DNA of 64,000 nt from Kribbella sp. NBC_01245 (GTDB taxonomy: Bacteria > Actinomycetota > Actinomycetes > Propionibacteriales > Kribbellaceae), in the NCBI RefSeq assembly GCF_036226525.1, contig NZ_CP108487.1, positions 2,542,001 to 2,606,000 on the forward strand. Reading direction: 5' to 3'. Below, in pieces: positions 26,623 through 33,949 of this stretch. How positions within the stretch are numbered: position 1 is the stretch's first letter; every line of letters begins with the position of its first letter. Position numbers and translations under genes: made by a program. The notes under the pieces were generated by a model. It worked only from the letters and a program-made list of their open reading frames with translations. It searched no databases and was not told the DNA's origin.

Positions 26623-27648
26623 ATGACTTCGTTAGAGGGAGGCGCCACGCTGCCGTATTGCGTTTCGATCAGTAAGTACGACCCGGCTGATCGTGATGAG
26701 CATTGGGCATATATCGGACCTGAGGAGCCGATCAGCGACCACGGTCCGGTAGAGGCGGCATACCTGAAAGCGGTGGCTGCTTTCGCTGCCGAGCTGGGAG
26801 TCGAGCGGCTAACGATCCGCGAACCAGGACTTACCTCCATCAACTTCGGGCTGGAACCGACGATTGAGGGCCATGGGCTGATCGGCCTGTTCCCGGCCGA
26901 CCTCACTGGATTTCACGATGGTGCCGAGGTGTCGCTCGAAGTCGCTCTCGAGTTGGTGCGCGCGATGATGCGCGATAACGGAGCCTTCTGCAGCCTCGAG
27001 GTTGCCGGAAGGCTCGAGGTGAGCGTCGGTTACGACCAGTACGTCAGAGTTCTAACCAGCTCGCCTTGCGAATCCGCGATTGCAACGACGTACGCCCTGG
27101 GTCTTTTCCCCGATGCCCGCGACCCGGCCATCTACGCCATAGACGATGAGGACACGGTGTATCGGCCGGCTGATGACGAGTTCTGGAAAAAGCTGGTCGG
27201 CTCAGTCGCGGCGGGCGAGGCCGGGCTGCTTGAGGAGATGCGCGTCTACAACCGTTCCACCTGGTGCCGGCTCAACGGGGAAGGCGTGGATCTCGCCGCC
27301 ATCCGTGCCGGGCTCAGACCGCGTGCACGATTGACCGTCTGGCCGCCTTTGTCCACCGACCTCGACGCGGTTCGGCGCGCGGCGACTGCCGCCGAGTGGT
27401 CAGCCCAGATCATGTGGCAGGACGCTGATGGCCGCATCGTTAGCACCTACGTCGACGAGATCGAAGATGTCGATGCCGTCCTGGCCAATGCACGCGCCGC
27501 GTTGTGTACGGCGAACGTGGTGGACGAACGGATCGCGCTCTACACCGCGATAGTCCCCGACGGCGACGGAGTTGTGCGAGTCCTGCGAGGCATGGATCCA
27601 ACCGAGGACGATCGGCGGTGGGCTGAGCGGCAAGCACCGCCGGCGTGA
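26623..27648 (+). CDS. Hypothetical protein, unrecognised
   Basis: 341 residues from ATG at 26623; no strong ribosome binding site is seen. No family was recognised with confidence. The opening (VSISKYDPADRD, then YLKAVAAFAAELGV) and later VSVGYDQYVRV and ALGLFPDA faintly resemble small bacterial proteins often found as immunity-like orphans, which is a weak impression. The protein is acidic, has no signal peptide or membrane helix, and seems to have two halves (about 1-170 and 171-341). Base composition is lower in GC than its neighbours. It lies between the two LacI operators, so it may be a later insertion. Confidence 0.6.
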   Translation: MTSLEGGATLPYCVSISKYDPADRDEHWAYIGPEEPISDHGPVEAAYLKAVAAFAAELGVERLTIREPGLTSINFGLEPTIEGHGLIGLFPADLTGFHDGAEVSLEVALELVRAMMRDNGAFCSLEVAGRLEVSVGYDQYVRVLTSSPCESAIATTYALGLFPDARDPAIYAIDDEDTVYRPADDEFWKKLVGSVAAGEAGLLEEMRVYNRSTWCRLNGEGVDLAAIRAGLRPRARLTVWPPLSTDLDAVRRAATAAEWSAQIMWQDADGRIVSTYVDEIEDVDAVLANARAALCTANVVDERIALYTAIVPDGDGVVRVLRGMDPTEDDRRWAERQAPPA

Positions 27649-27660
27649 TGGTGGTTGGGG

Positions 27661-27674
27661 CTAGTGCGCTCTAG
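27661..27674. promoter_or_regulatory. LacI-type operator before the lacI gene
   Basis: CTAGTGCGCTCTAG, one mismatch from the perfect site at 26491-26504. It lies 29 bp before the regulator's start codon, implying autoregulation. Confidence 0.75.
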
Positions 27675-27703
27675 TGTGGGGGCACTGGACTGGAGGTGGT
27701 GGC

Positions 27704-28687
27704 GTGGGGCGGCAGGCGACGATGGAGGATGTGGCGGCGCGGGCGGGGGTTTCTCGGGCGTTGGTGTCGATCGTTTACCGGAATGCGCCGGGGGCTAGCG
27801 AGGCGACGCGGGCGCGGGTGTTCGCGGCTGCGGCTGAGTTGGGGTACCGGCCGGACAGTCGGGCGCGGTTGCTTGGGCGGCAGCGGACGAAACTGCTCGG
27901 GGTCGTGTTCGGGGTGGGGCAGAGCTTTCATGGGGATCTGGTCGAGGCGTTGTACGTCGCTGCCGAGGCGGCCGATTACGACATCGCGTTGAGTGGGGTT
28001 GCTCCGTCGCGGAGCGAGAGTAAGGCCGCGCAATCCTTGCTGGATTACCGTTGCGAGGCGCTGGTCCTGCTCGGGCCTACGTTGAAAGCGGGCGACCTCG
28101 CGGCGTTGGCGTCGAGCCTGCCGGTCATCTCGGTCGCTCGTAAGGTCAACGCTGACGGCGTTGACGTGGTGCGTACGGATGACGCCAACGGCGCACGGCA
28201 AGCGGTCGACCATCTCGTTGCCCTCGGCCACCAACACATCGCACACGTCGATGGCGGAACCGCCCCAGGCGCCGCCGAACGTCGTACCGGCTATCGCACC
28301 GCCATCCGCAAAGCCGGCCTGACCGAGCACATCATCCGCGGCGGTCTGACCGAGGAACACGGCGCGCGCGCGGCCGCCGAACTCCCCTCGCACACCACTG
28401 CCGTGACCGTCTTCAACGATCGCGCGGCGGTCGGGCTGCTGGACGTCGTACGGCGCAACGGTTCTCGCGTGCCCGAGGACCTGTCAGTGATCGGGTACGA
28501 CGACAGCACGGTGGCTCGGCTCTCCCATATCTCCCTCACCACCATCGCCCAAGACACCACCGCTCTCGCCGACCGAGCCGTATCTACCGCTATTACCCGT
28601 CTGAGCGACGAAACCTCCACCACCATCGAACAGGTGATCCCGCCTCTGCTGGTCCCACGCTCCACCACCGCCACACCGCGCTCCTGA
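27704..28687 (+). CDS. LacI family transcriptional regulator
   Basis: 327 residues from GTG at 27704, with GGAGG 7 bp upstream. The helix-turn-helix is TMEDVAARAGVSRALVSIVY, with the LacI hinge (RPDSRARLLGRQRT) next, then a periplasmic-binding-like sensor domain (KLLGVVFGV, TDDANGARQAVDHLVALGH, VPEDLSVIGYDDS). It should bind the two CTAGAGCGCTCTAG-type sites and repress itself and the dehydrogenase/isomerase pair; the inducer is probably their sugar or cyclitol substrate. A hairpin overlaps its stop codon. Confidence 0.88.
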   Translation: MGRQATMEDVAARAGVSRALVSIVYRNAPGASEATRARVFAAAAELGYRPDSRARLLGRQRTKLLGVVFGVGQSFHGDLVEALYVAAEAADYDIALSGVAPSRSESKAAQSLLDYRCEALVLLGPTLKAGDLAALASSLPVISVARKVNADGVDVVRTDDANGARQAVDHLVALGHQHIAHVDGGTAPGAAERRTGYRTAIRKAGLTEHIIRGGLTEEHGARAAAELPSHTTAVTVFNDRAAVGLLDVVRRNGSRVPEDLSVIGYDDSTVARLSHISLTTIAQDTTALADRAVSTAITRLSDETSTTIEQVIPPLLVPRSTTATPRS

Positions 28688-28709
28688 GTCGGGACGCTTC
28701 CCGAGTCAG
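28684..28709. terminator. Hairpin between convergent lacI and HNH genes
   Basis: CTGAGTCGGGA and TCCCGAGTCAG pair at 10 of 11 positions around a CGCT loop. It starts in the lacI stop codon and lacks a T-run. It could act in both directions. Confidence 0.45.
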
Positions 28710-28731
28710 CGCAGGTGTTGCCAAGGCCCCG

Positions 28732-30393
28732 TCAGACGCAGCCATCCGGCCCCGTATCCGCTGTGGGCTTGACACTCCTGAGATGGGTCTTGGAAGCCTT
28801 CTGCCTGCTGTACTTCCGGGCCGCCTTACCATTGGTCTCGCGAGTTGTCTTCGCTCCGTTCTGCCGTGCTAGTCGTGGCCGTGGCGGCGGCGGGGTGAGC
28901 TCGCCGGTGGTGAGGTTCACCTGACCGAGGTAATGCGTGCCGGTATGGTCGACCAGGTACCTGGCTCCACGCGGGGTAGTCCATTCGACGCTGCCGTCGG
29001 GCAGGATCGCGTTGCGCAGGCCGCCGTGGGTTTTGGCCCGGTGCGGTGTGCGTGTCACCGGTGTCAGGTTCTTGGTGCTGGTTTGGCCTGGTGGGCCGTT
29101 CTTGTCGTATGGCACGACGTGGTCGAGGTCGGTGGAGAAGGTGGTTTCGCCGGTGGCCCACGGTTCCATCGGTATCGGGTAGCGCAGTTTGACCCATTCC
29201 CTGATCCGCTGGGGGATTTCATAGGAACCGGCGCTGATGTGTTCGCGCAGATCGATGACGGGCTTGAGGACCACGGCTTCACTGGCGATGAGTTCCTTCA
29301 GCTGCGAGACCAGCAGCGGGCCGATGCCTTCGACCCGCACGATCCCTTCACCGCTGGCCAGTGACTCCTGCGAGATGTGCACGTAGAAGATGTGCGGCGC
29401 CCGACCGAGGCCCCGGTTGCGGTTACGTACCTTGATGTCGGCCAGCAACTGGTCCACCGGCACACCATCCTCACCATCGCCGTTGCCGTTTGCGGTGTGG
29501 CCGCTGTCGCCGTACCCGCCGCCATATCCGCCGCCGTACTCGCGGTCGCCGTAATGGCTGGACTCGTCGTCGTTGCCGTGGCGGCCTGCAGCGCCCTCAG
29601 CGGGCTGGGCGGCTTTACGGGCTTTGCTGCGGCCGTGTTCGCGCAGGTCCAGGGCCATGGCGGGGTCGGCCAGCAAACCAATGGCCTTGGCGCGGAGCTG
29701 CTGATGGGAGCCGGTCTCGCCCTCTTGCGCCAAGATCTCGGCCAGTTCGTCGACGGCGGCGTCGAACCGGATCGCGTCACCGGTCGCGGTGCGGGCGACC
29801 ACCGATTTCGTACCGTGATCGTTGGACTGTCCCAGCCACACGCCACGTTGGCGGGCGTAGAGGTCGGCGTCGGCCTTGGCCTTGTCCGGGTCTGCCTGCA
29901 TTTTCGCGCCGGCGACGATGCGCCGCAGGTGAGATGGGGTGACGGTGTTGATGATCGCGTTGACCTTGGCGTCCACGATTCCCGCCGCGACCAGGGACAG
30001 CGATAGGCAGGTGCGGGCGATTGAGCGGGCCCGCCAGGCTTCGGCGTTGCCGGCCAGGACCTGGGCGAGGGTTTTCGGGAACCGGTGGCGCAGCGCGAGG
30101 GCTTCGCCGAGGTAGGCGGCCGCGGCACCGTGGGACATGCCGAGGCGCCAGCCGAATTCCTGGGCACAGAATTCGGCGATCGGCGGGCAGCCCTCACCGC
30201 CGTACACGCGCAGCCGTTCCACCCCCGGGACGATTTCGCCATCCGGTGGTGGGTCGATGGTGGCGTTGAGGTCGGCGTAGTGCAGGGCGAGCAGCAGCGA
30301 CTCGGCTTCGTCGGCCGCGATGCGGGCGCGCGAGGCGGCGGCGCGGTCCAGGGTCTGGTCCACGTCGAGCTCATCAACACCGATATCGAACAT
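28732..30393 (-). CDS. DUF222/HNH endonuclease family protein (13E12-type)
   Basis: 553 residues. The N-terminal DUF222 region (about 1-300; AEFCAQEFGWRLGMS, YLGEALALRHRFP, VDAKVNAIIN) is followed by a Gly/Tyr-rich linker (YGGGYGGGYGD) and an HNH nuclease domain near residue 445 (DLDHVVPYDKNGPPG, LTPVTRTPHRAKTHGG). This type is multicopy in many actinobacteria, including the mycobacterial 13E12 family, and is thought to be mobile or selfish. Length and reading frame are intact. A consensus -10 box stands 7 bp before the ATG, pointing to a leaderless transcript. Its presence marks this spot as a place where foreign DNA settles. Confidence 0.88.
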   Translation of the reverse strand: MFDIGVDELDVDQTLDRAAASRARIAADEAESLLLALHYADLNATIDPPPDGEIVPGVERLRVYGGEGCPPIAEFCAQEFGWRLGMSHGAAAAYLGEALALRHRFPKTLAQVLAGNAEAWRARSIARTCLSLSLVAAGIVDAKVNAIINTVTPSHLRRIVAGAKMQADPDKAKADADLYARQRGVWLGQSNDHGTKSVVARTATGDAIRFDAAVDELAEILAQEGETGSHQQLRAKAIGLLADPAMALDLREHGRSKARKAAQPAEGAAGRHGNDDESSHYGDREYGGGYGGGYGDSGHTANGNGDGEDGVPVDQLLADIKVRNRNRGLGRAPHIFYVHISQESLASGEGIVRVEGIGPLLVSQLKELIASEAVVLKPVIDLREHISAGSYEIPQRIREWVKLRYPIPMEPWATGETTFSTDLDHVVPYDKNGPPGQTSTKNLTPVTRTPHRAKTHGGLRNAILPDGSVEWTTPRGARYLVDHTGTHYLGQVNLTTGELTPPPPRPRLARQNGAKTTRETNGKAARKYSRQKASKTHLRSVKPTADTGPDGCV

Positions 30394-30400
30394 ACTAGCG

Positions 30401-30406
30401 ATTATA
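30401..30406 (-). promoter_or_regulatory. Consensus -10 box of the HNH gene, leaderless start predicted
   Basis: Read leftward: TATAAT, then CGCTAGT, then ATG (30393). Transcription would begin at or next to the A of the start codon, so no Shine-Dalgarno is used. No clear -35 box is seen at 17 bp (GGAAAT). The surrounding sequence is AT-rich for this genome. Confidence 0.6.
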
Positions 30407-30640
30407 CAGCGTCAGTAATCGCGATTTCCGTTATCCACAAGGGAAAATTGCCAATGAGTCGGAGGTGGCCCTTCGAGCGCGGTAAGGCCAGTGCCCAGGA
30501 GCCTTTTGATGGTGCGGGGTTCGTTGGCGTGGCCGTGGCGACTGAGTGGGCGAATCCGACCGGCTCGCTAGTGGCGGGTGACGATGAGTGCCTCGGAGTA
30601 GAACTCGATTCGGGCTTCTGCTCATAGGGCCGAAGGGAGG

Positions 30641-31669
30641 TCAGGGTAGGTGGGTTGGGACGTTATGCGGAGTGACTATTTGGATAGCGGAAGGGAGGGA
30701 GTGGGGGGCTCCGGGGAGGGCGGAGTGGGATTGGAGGATGGCTTGGCAGGTTCGGCGGAGGTCGGTGGGGAGGTCGTGGTGGAGGACCGCCGAGAGGTGG
30801 CCGGAGGCCAGTAGGCGGGTGTTGTCGGCGTCTAGGTCGTGGGCGATGAAGACGGCGCAGTCGCGGCCGAGGGTGGTGAAGGCGTTGACGATGGCCTGGT
30901 TGGCGCCGCCGATTGAGTAGACCGCTACCAAGGCCGGGTCGGCGTTCAACGCCGACAACGCGAGGGCGTGCATGGTTTCGTCTAGGCCTTCGGTTTCGGG
31001 GAGTTCGACCAGGCGGCGGGATGGGGCGAAGCGGCGCATGGCCGTACGGAAGCCCATTTCGCGTTCTTCTTCGCCGCGGAAGGACTCGCGGCTGAGGGTG
31101 ACCAGGACGTTGCCGGGGCGGGGGCCGAGCCATTGGGAGATGAGGTACGCCGCGGTGGTGCCGGCGGCGCGGTTGTCGATGCCGACGTACGCCGAGCGGC
31201 GACTGGTCGGGAGGTCGGTCACCAACGTGACGACCGGGATGCCCGCCGCCACCAAACGGTCGACGGCCGCGACAATCGAGGGGACGTCCGGCGCCTTCAA
31301 CACCACGCCGTGCGAGCCGCGGCGGCGGATGCGGTCGAGGGCGCTGACGAGTTCGAGCGCAGTCGCCGTCTCCGTGAGGTCGAAACGCGCGCGGATCATC
31401 GCCGGTCGCAGGCCCGGGAGCTCTGCTTCGAGTGCGGCACGTACGGCGCTCGAGAATCGCGCGGGTGCCTGCATCACGAGGTCGATCACGAAGGTGCGGC
31501 CGCCTAGGCGGATCTGGGATTGCTGGCGTTCGAGGTCGACGATGGCCTGTTCGACCTGGCGACGGGCGCGCACACTCACCCCGGCGCGGCCGTTCAGCAC
31601 GCGGTCGACGGTGGTCTCGCTCAGACCGGCCTGTACGGCGATGTCGCGGATGCGGAAGGGCCTGCCCAC
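30641..31669 (-). CDS. LacI family regulator of the inositol/PhyH region
   Basis: 342 residues from GTG at 31669 with GGAGG 7 bp upstream; earlier in-frame starts lack this. The N-terminal helix-turn-helix is IRDIAVQAGLSETTVDRVLN, followed by a sugar-binding-protein-like sensor domain (GNVLVTLSRESFRGEEERE, SIGGANQAIVNAF, FIAHDLDADNTRLL) of the type seen in regulators of inositol and sugar uptake. It is divergent from the PhyH gene; the 112-bp gap holds a candidate operator. It probably controls the PhyH-dehydrogenase pair and perhaps the leftward catabolic genes. Confidence 0.85.
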   Translation of the reverse strand: MGRPFRIRDIAVQAGLSETTVDRVLNGRAGVSVRARRQVEQAIVDLERQQSQIRLGGRTFVIDLVMQAPARFSSAVRAALEAELPGLRPAMIRARFDLTETATALELVSALDRIRRRGSHGVVLKAPDVPSIVAAVDRLVAAGIPVVTLVTDLPTSRRSAYVGIDNRAAGTTAAYLISQWLGPRPGNVLVTLSRESFRGEEEREMGFRTAMRRFAPSRRLVELPETEGLDETMHALALSALNADPALVAVYSIGGANQAIVNAFTTLGRDCAVFIAHDLDADNTRLLASGHLSAVLHHDLPTDLRRTCQAILQSHSALPGAPHSLPSAIQIVTPHNVPTHLP

Positions 31670-31711
31670 GTCGTACCTCCGGAGCATAGAGAATGACGGG
31701 TTTTTGGTGGA

Positions 31712-31727
31712 TTTCCGAGCTCCCAAA
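31712..31727. promoter_or_regulatory. Candidate operator between lacI and PhyH genes
   Basis: TTTCCGAGCTCCCAAA: an imperfect palindrome (12 of 16 positions symmetric) centred on GAGCTC. Longer GGTTTTTGG/CCAAAACC arms surround it. Binding by the adjacent LacI protein is inferred from position only. Confidence 0.4.
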
Positions 31728-31781
31728 ACCGCCTGTCGCGACTCAGGCTAGTGCCACAACCAAGACAAGGAGATGGCGCAG

Positions 31782-32900
31782 ATGCGAGTTGAGGATTGCC
31801 GGGTCGAGGACCTGGTCGAGGTGGTCAGCGTGAAGACCGATCTCGCCGACTATCCGATGGCGGCTGGGGTCGAGCAGGAGGTCCTGGTGTACGACGCCGC
31901 CCAACTCACCAAAGACGCAAAAGCCGAACTAGCGCGGGCGCTCAAGGACGGCCCGGGCATCTTCGTCATCAAGGGGGCCTTCGGCAACGACGAGGTGGAG
32001 GCCGTCACCAAGGAGTTCCAGGGCATGATCGCGGACCAGCGCGCCGCCGGGCAGCAGGCCGGGGACCACTTCGCGAAGCCCGGCGCCAACGACCGCGTCT
32101 GGAACGCCCTCGAAAAGCTCGCCCTCAGAGCGCCCGAGGCGTTCGCGAACTACTACAGCAGTGATGTGCTCGCCACCGTCGCAGAGGCCTGGCTTGGACC
32201 GGCGTACCAGGTGACGTCGCAGGTGAATGTGGTCAACCCCGGCGGCGAAGGCCAGACCGTTCATCGGGATTACCACCTCGGATTCCAGTCGAACGACGTT
32301 GCGGCAAGCTTTCCGGATCACGTCCACCAGCTGTCCGCCGTACTGACCTTGCAAGGGGCGGTCGCGCATTGTGACATGCCAGTGGAGAGCGGGCCGACGC
32401 TTTATCTGCCGCATTCCCAGAAGTACGAACTGGGATATCTTGCCTGGCGGTTACCGGAATTCGGTGAGTACTTCGTTGCCGACCACGTTCAGTTGCCATT
32501 GGCAAAGGGTGACGCGGTGTTCTTCAACCCCGCGCTGTTCCACGCGGCCGGCTCGAACCACTCGCAGGACATCTACCGGATGGCGAATCTGCTGCAGATC
32601 AGCTCGGCCTTCGGGCGCGCGATGGAGAGCGTCGACCGGACCACGATGTCCAAAATGCTGTATCCCACGTTGCGCAAGCTGAAGGCCTCCGGCACAGTGG
32701 ACCGTCTGCTGGACAACGTGGTCGCCGCCAGCGCTGAGGGCTACAGTTTTCCGACCAACCTCGACCGCGATCAGCCGATCGGTGGACTCGCGCCACTGAG
32801 CCAGGCCGACGTGGTCCGGCAGGCGCTGGCGGAGGACTGGCCGGCGGAGCACCTCCAGCAGACCCTGACCGAGCACGACCACCGCCGTCGCACCAGCTGA
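31782..32900 (+). CDS. Phytanoyl-CoA dioxygenase (PhyH) family Fe(II)/2-oxoglutarate oxygenase
   Basis: 372 residues from ATG at 31782, placed 9 bp after AAGGAG; the ATG at 31773 directly abuts that site and is less likely. The double-stranded beta-helix facial triad is HxD in VHRDYHLG (His161, Asp163) and a distal His in ALFHAAGSNHSQDIYR (His254 or 260), with Arg266 a candidate 2-oxoglutarate anchor. It should hydroxylate a small substrate using O2 and 2-oxoglutarate. It is divergent from a LacI regulator and 47 bp before a Gfo/Idh/MocA dehydrogenase, inside an inositol cluster. A role in oxidising or demethylating a cyclitol derivative is a guess. Confidence 0.85.
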   Translation: MRVEDCRVEDLVEVVSVKTDLADYPMAAGVEQEVLVYDAAQLTKDAKAELARALKDGPGIFVIKGAFGNDEVEAVTKEFQGMIADQRAAGQQAGDHFAKPGANDRVWNALEKLALRAPEAFANYYSSDVLATVAEAWLGPAYQVTSQVNVVNPGGEGQTVHRDYHLGFQSNDVAASFPDHVHQLSAVLTLQGAVAHCDMPVESGPTLYLPHSQKYELGYLAWRLPEFGEYFVADHVQLPLAKGDAVFFNPALFHAAGSNHSQDIYRMANLLQISSAFGRAMESVDRTTMSKMLYPTLRKLKASGTVDRLLDNVVAASAEGYSFPTNLDRDQPIGGLAPLSQADVVRQALAEDWPAEHLQQTLTEHDHRRRTS

Positions 32901-32924
32901 ACGTCGTGCCAGTTGACTGCAGTT

Positions 32925-32935
32925 GAACACTCGAG
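32925..32935 (+). promoter_or_regulatory. GAACACTCGAG motif before the dehydrogenase gene
   Basis: The same 11 bases occur on the other strand at 40337-40347, before the ABC binding-protein gene. Both copies end 12-16 bp upstream of a start codon and run into a purine-rich ribosome binding site. Function unknown. Confidence 0.3.
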
Positions 32936-32947
32936 GGAGAACCACCT

Positions 32948-33949
32948 ATGGAGCCACTTCGCATCGGCATTCTCGGCGCGGCCCGGATCTCGGCCGCCGC
33001 GATCGTCGCACCCGCCAAGCTGACCGGCGCCCGCCTGGTCGGAGTGGCGGCGCGCGACCGGGACCGGGCGGAGGCGTTCGCGGCCGAACACGGCGTCGAA
33101 CGCGTGCATGCGACGTACGACGAACTGCTGGCCGATCCCGAGATCGAGGTCATCTACAACCCGTTGGCCAACAGCCTGCACGGCCCGTGGAACCTCAAGG
33201 CCATTGCCGCGGGCAAGCACGTGCTGACCGAGAAACCGTCCGCCAGTAATGCGGTCGAGGCCGCGGCGGTCCGGGACGCAGCGCGGGAGAAGGGCGTCGT
33301 GCTGATGGAGGGGTTCCACTACCTCTTCCACCCGGTGACGCAGCGGCTGCACCAGTTGCTGGAGAAAGGCGAGCTCGGCGAACTGCGCCATGTCGAGACG
33401 ACGATGGTGATGCCCGCACCGGCCGATGACGACCCGCGATGGTCGCTCGAGCTGGCGGGTGGGGCGTTGATGGACGTCGGGTGTTACGCCTTGCATGCGC
33501 AGAGGATGTTGGCGCCGTGGGGCGGCGGGTTGCCGTCGGTGGCCAGCGCGAAGGCGGCCGAGCGGAGGCGTCGGCCGGGCTTGGACGAGTGGCTGACGGC
33601 CGTGCTCAAGTTCCCGAACGGGGCCAGCGGGACCGTGCGGTGCAGTATGGCGGCGGACGAGGTGGAGTTCAGCTGCCGCGTCGTCGGGACGCGTGGCGAG
33701 GCCTTCGCGCCGAACTTCGTGCTGCCGCACCTCGATGACCTGGTCACGATCAAGACGCGCGAGGACACCTGGGTCGAGCAGCTCGGGCGCAAGTCGTCGT
33801 ACACGTATCAGCTGGAAGCGTTCACCGACCACCTCCGCGATGGCGCGGCCCTGCCGATCAACGCCGACGACGCCGTCGCGACGATGGAGCTGATCGACGA
33901 GACGTACCGTGCGGCCGGCCTCACGCCGAGGCCGACCGCAACCATCTAG
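32948..33949 (+). CDS. Gfo/Idh/MocA family oxidoreductase, trans-dihydrodiol dehydrogenase-like
   Basis: 333 residues. Rossmann motif IGILGAARISAAAIV, the family motif VLTEKPSASN, and GALMDVGCYALHAQRML, which places it in the dihydrodiol/glucose-fructose oxidoreductase-like branch rather than in classic IolG. GAGGGAGAA precedes the ATG. It follows the PhyH gene and probably oxidises the product of that enzyme or a related sugar. Its end overlaps the convergent iolA gene by 4 bp. Confidence 0.85.
   Translation: MEPLRIGILGAARISAAAIVAPAKLTGARLVGVAARDRDRAEAFAAEHGVERVHATYDELLADPEIEVIYNPLANSLHGPWNLKAIAAGKHVLTEKPSASNAVEAAAVRDAAREKGVVLMEGFHYLFHPVTQRLHQLLEKGELGELRHVETTMVMPAPADDDPRWSLELAGGALMDVGCYALHAQRMLAPWGGGLPSVASAKAAERRRRPGLDEWLTAVLKFPNGASGTVRCSMAADEVEFSCRVVGTRGEAFAPNFVLPHLDDLVTIKTREDTWVEQLGRKSSYTYQLEAFTDHLRDGAALPINADDAVATMELIDETYRAAGLTPRPTATI

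Noticed and set aside
30454..30627. Possible 57-codon gene (MSRRWPFERG...) between the HNH and LacI genes
   Set aside because: No clear ribosome binding site, no family, codon third positions not GC-biased as in neighbours; the roughly 250-bp gap otherwise shows nothing beyond the HNH promoter.
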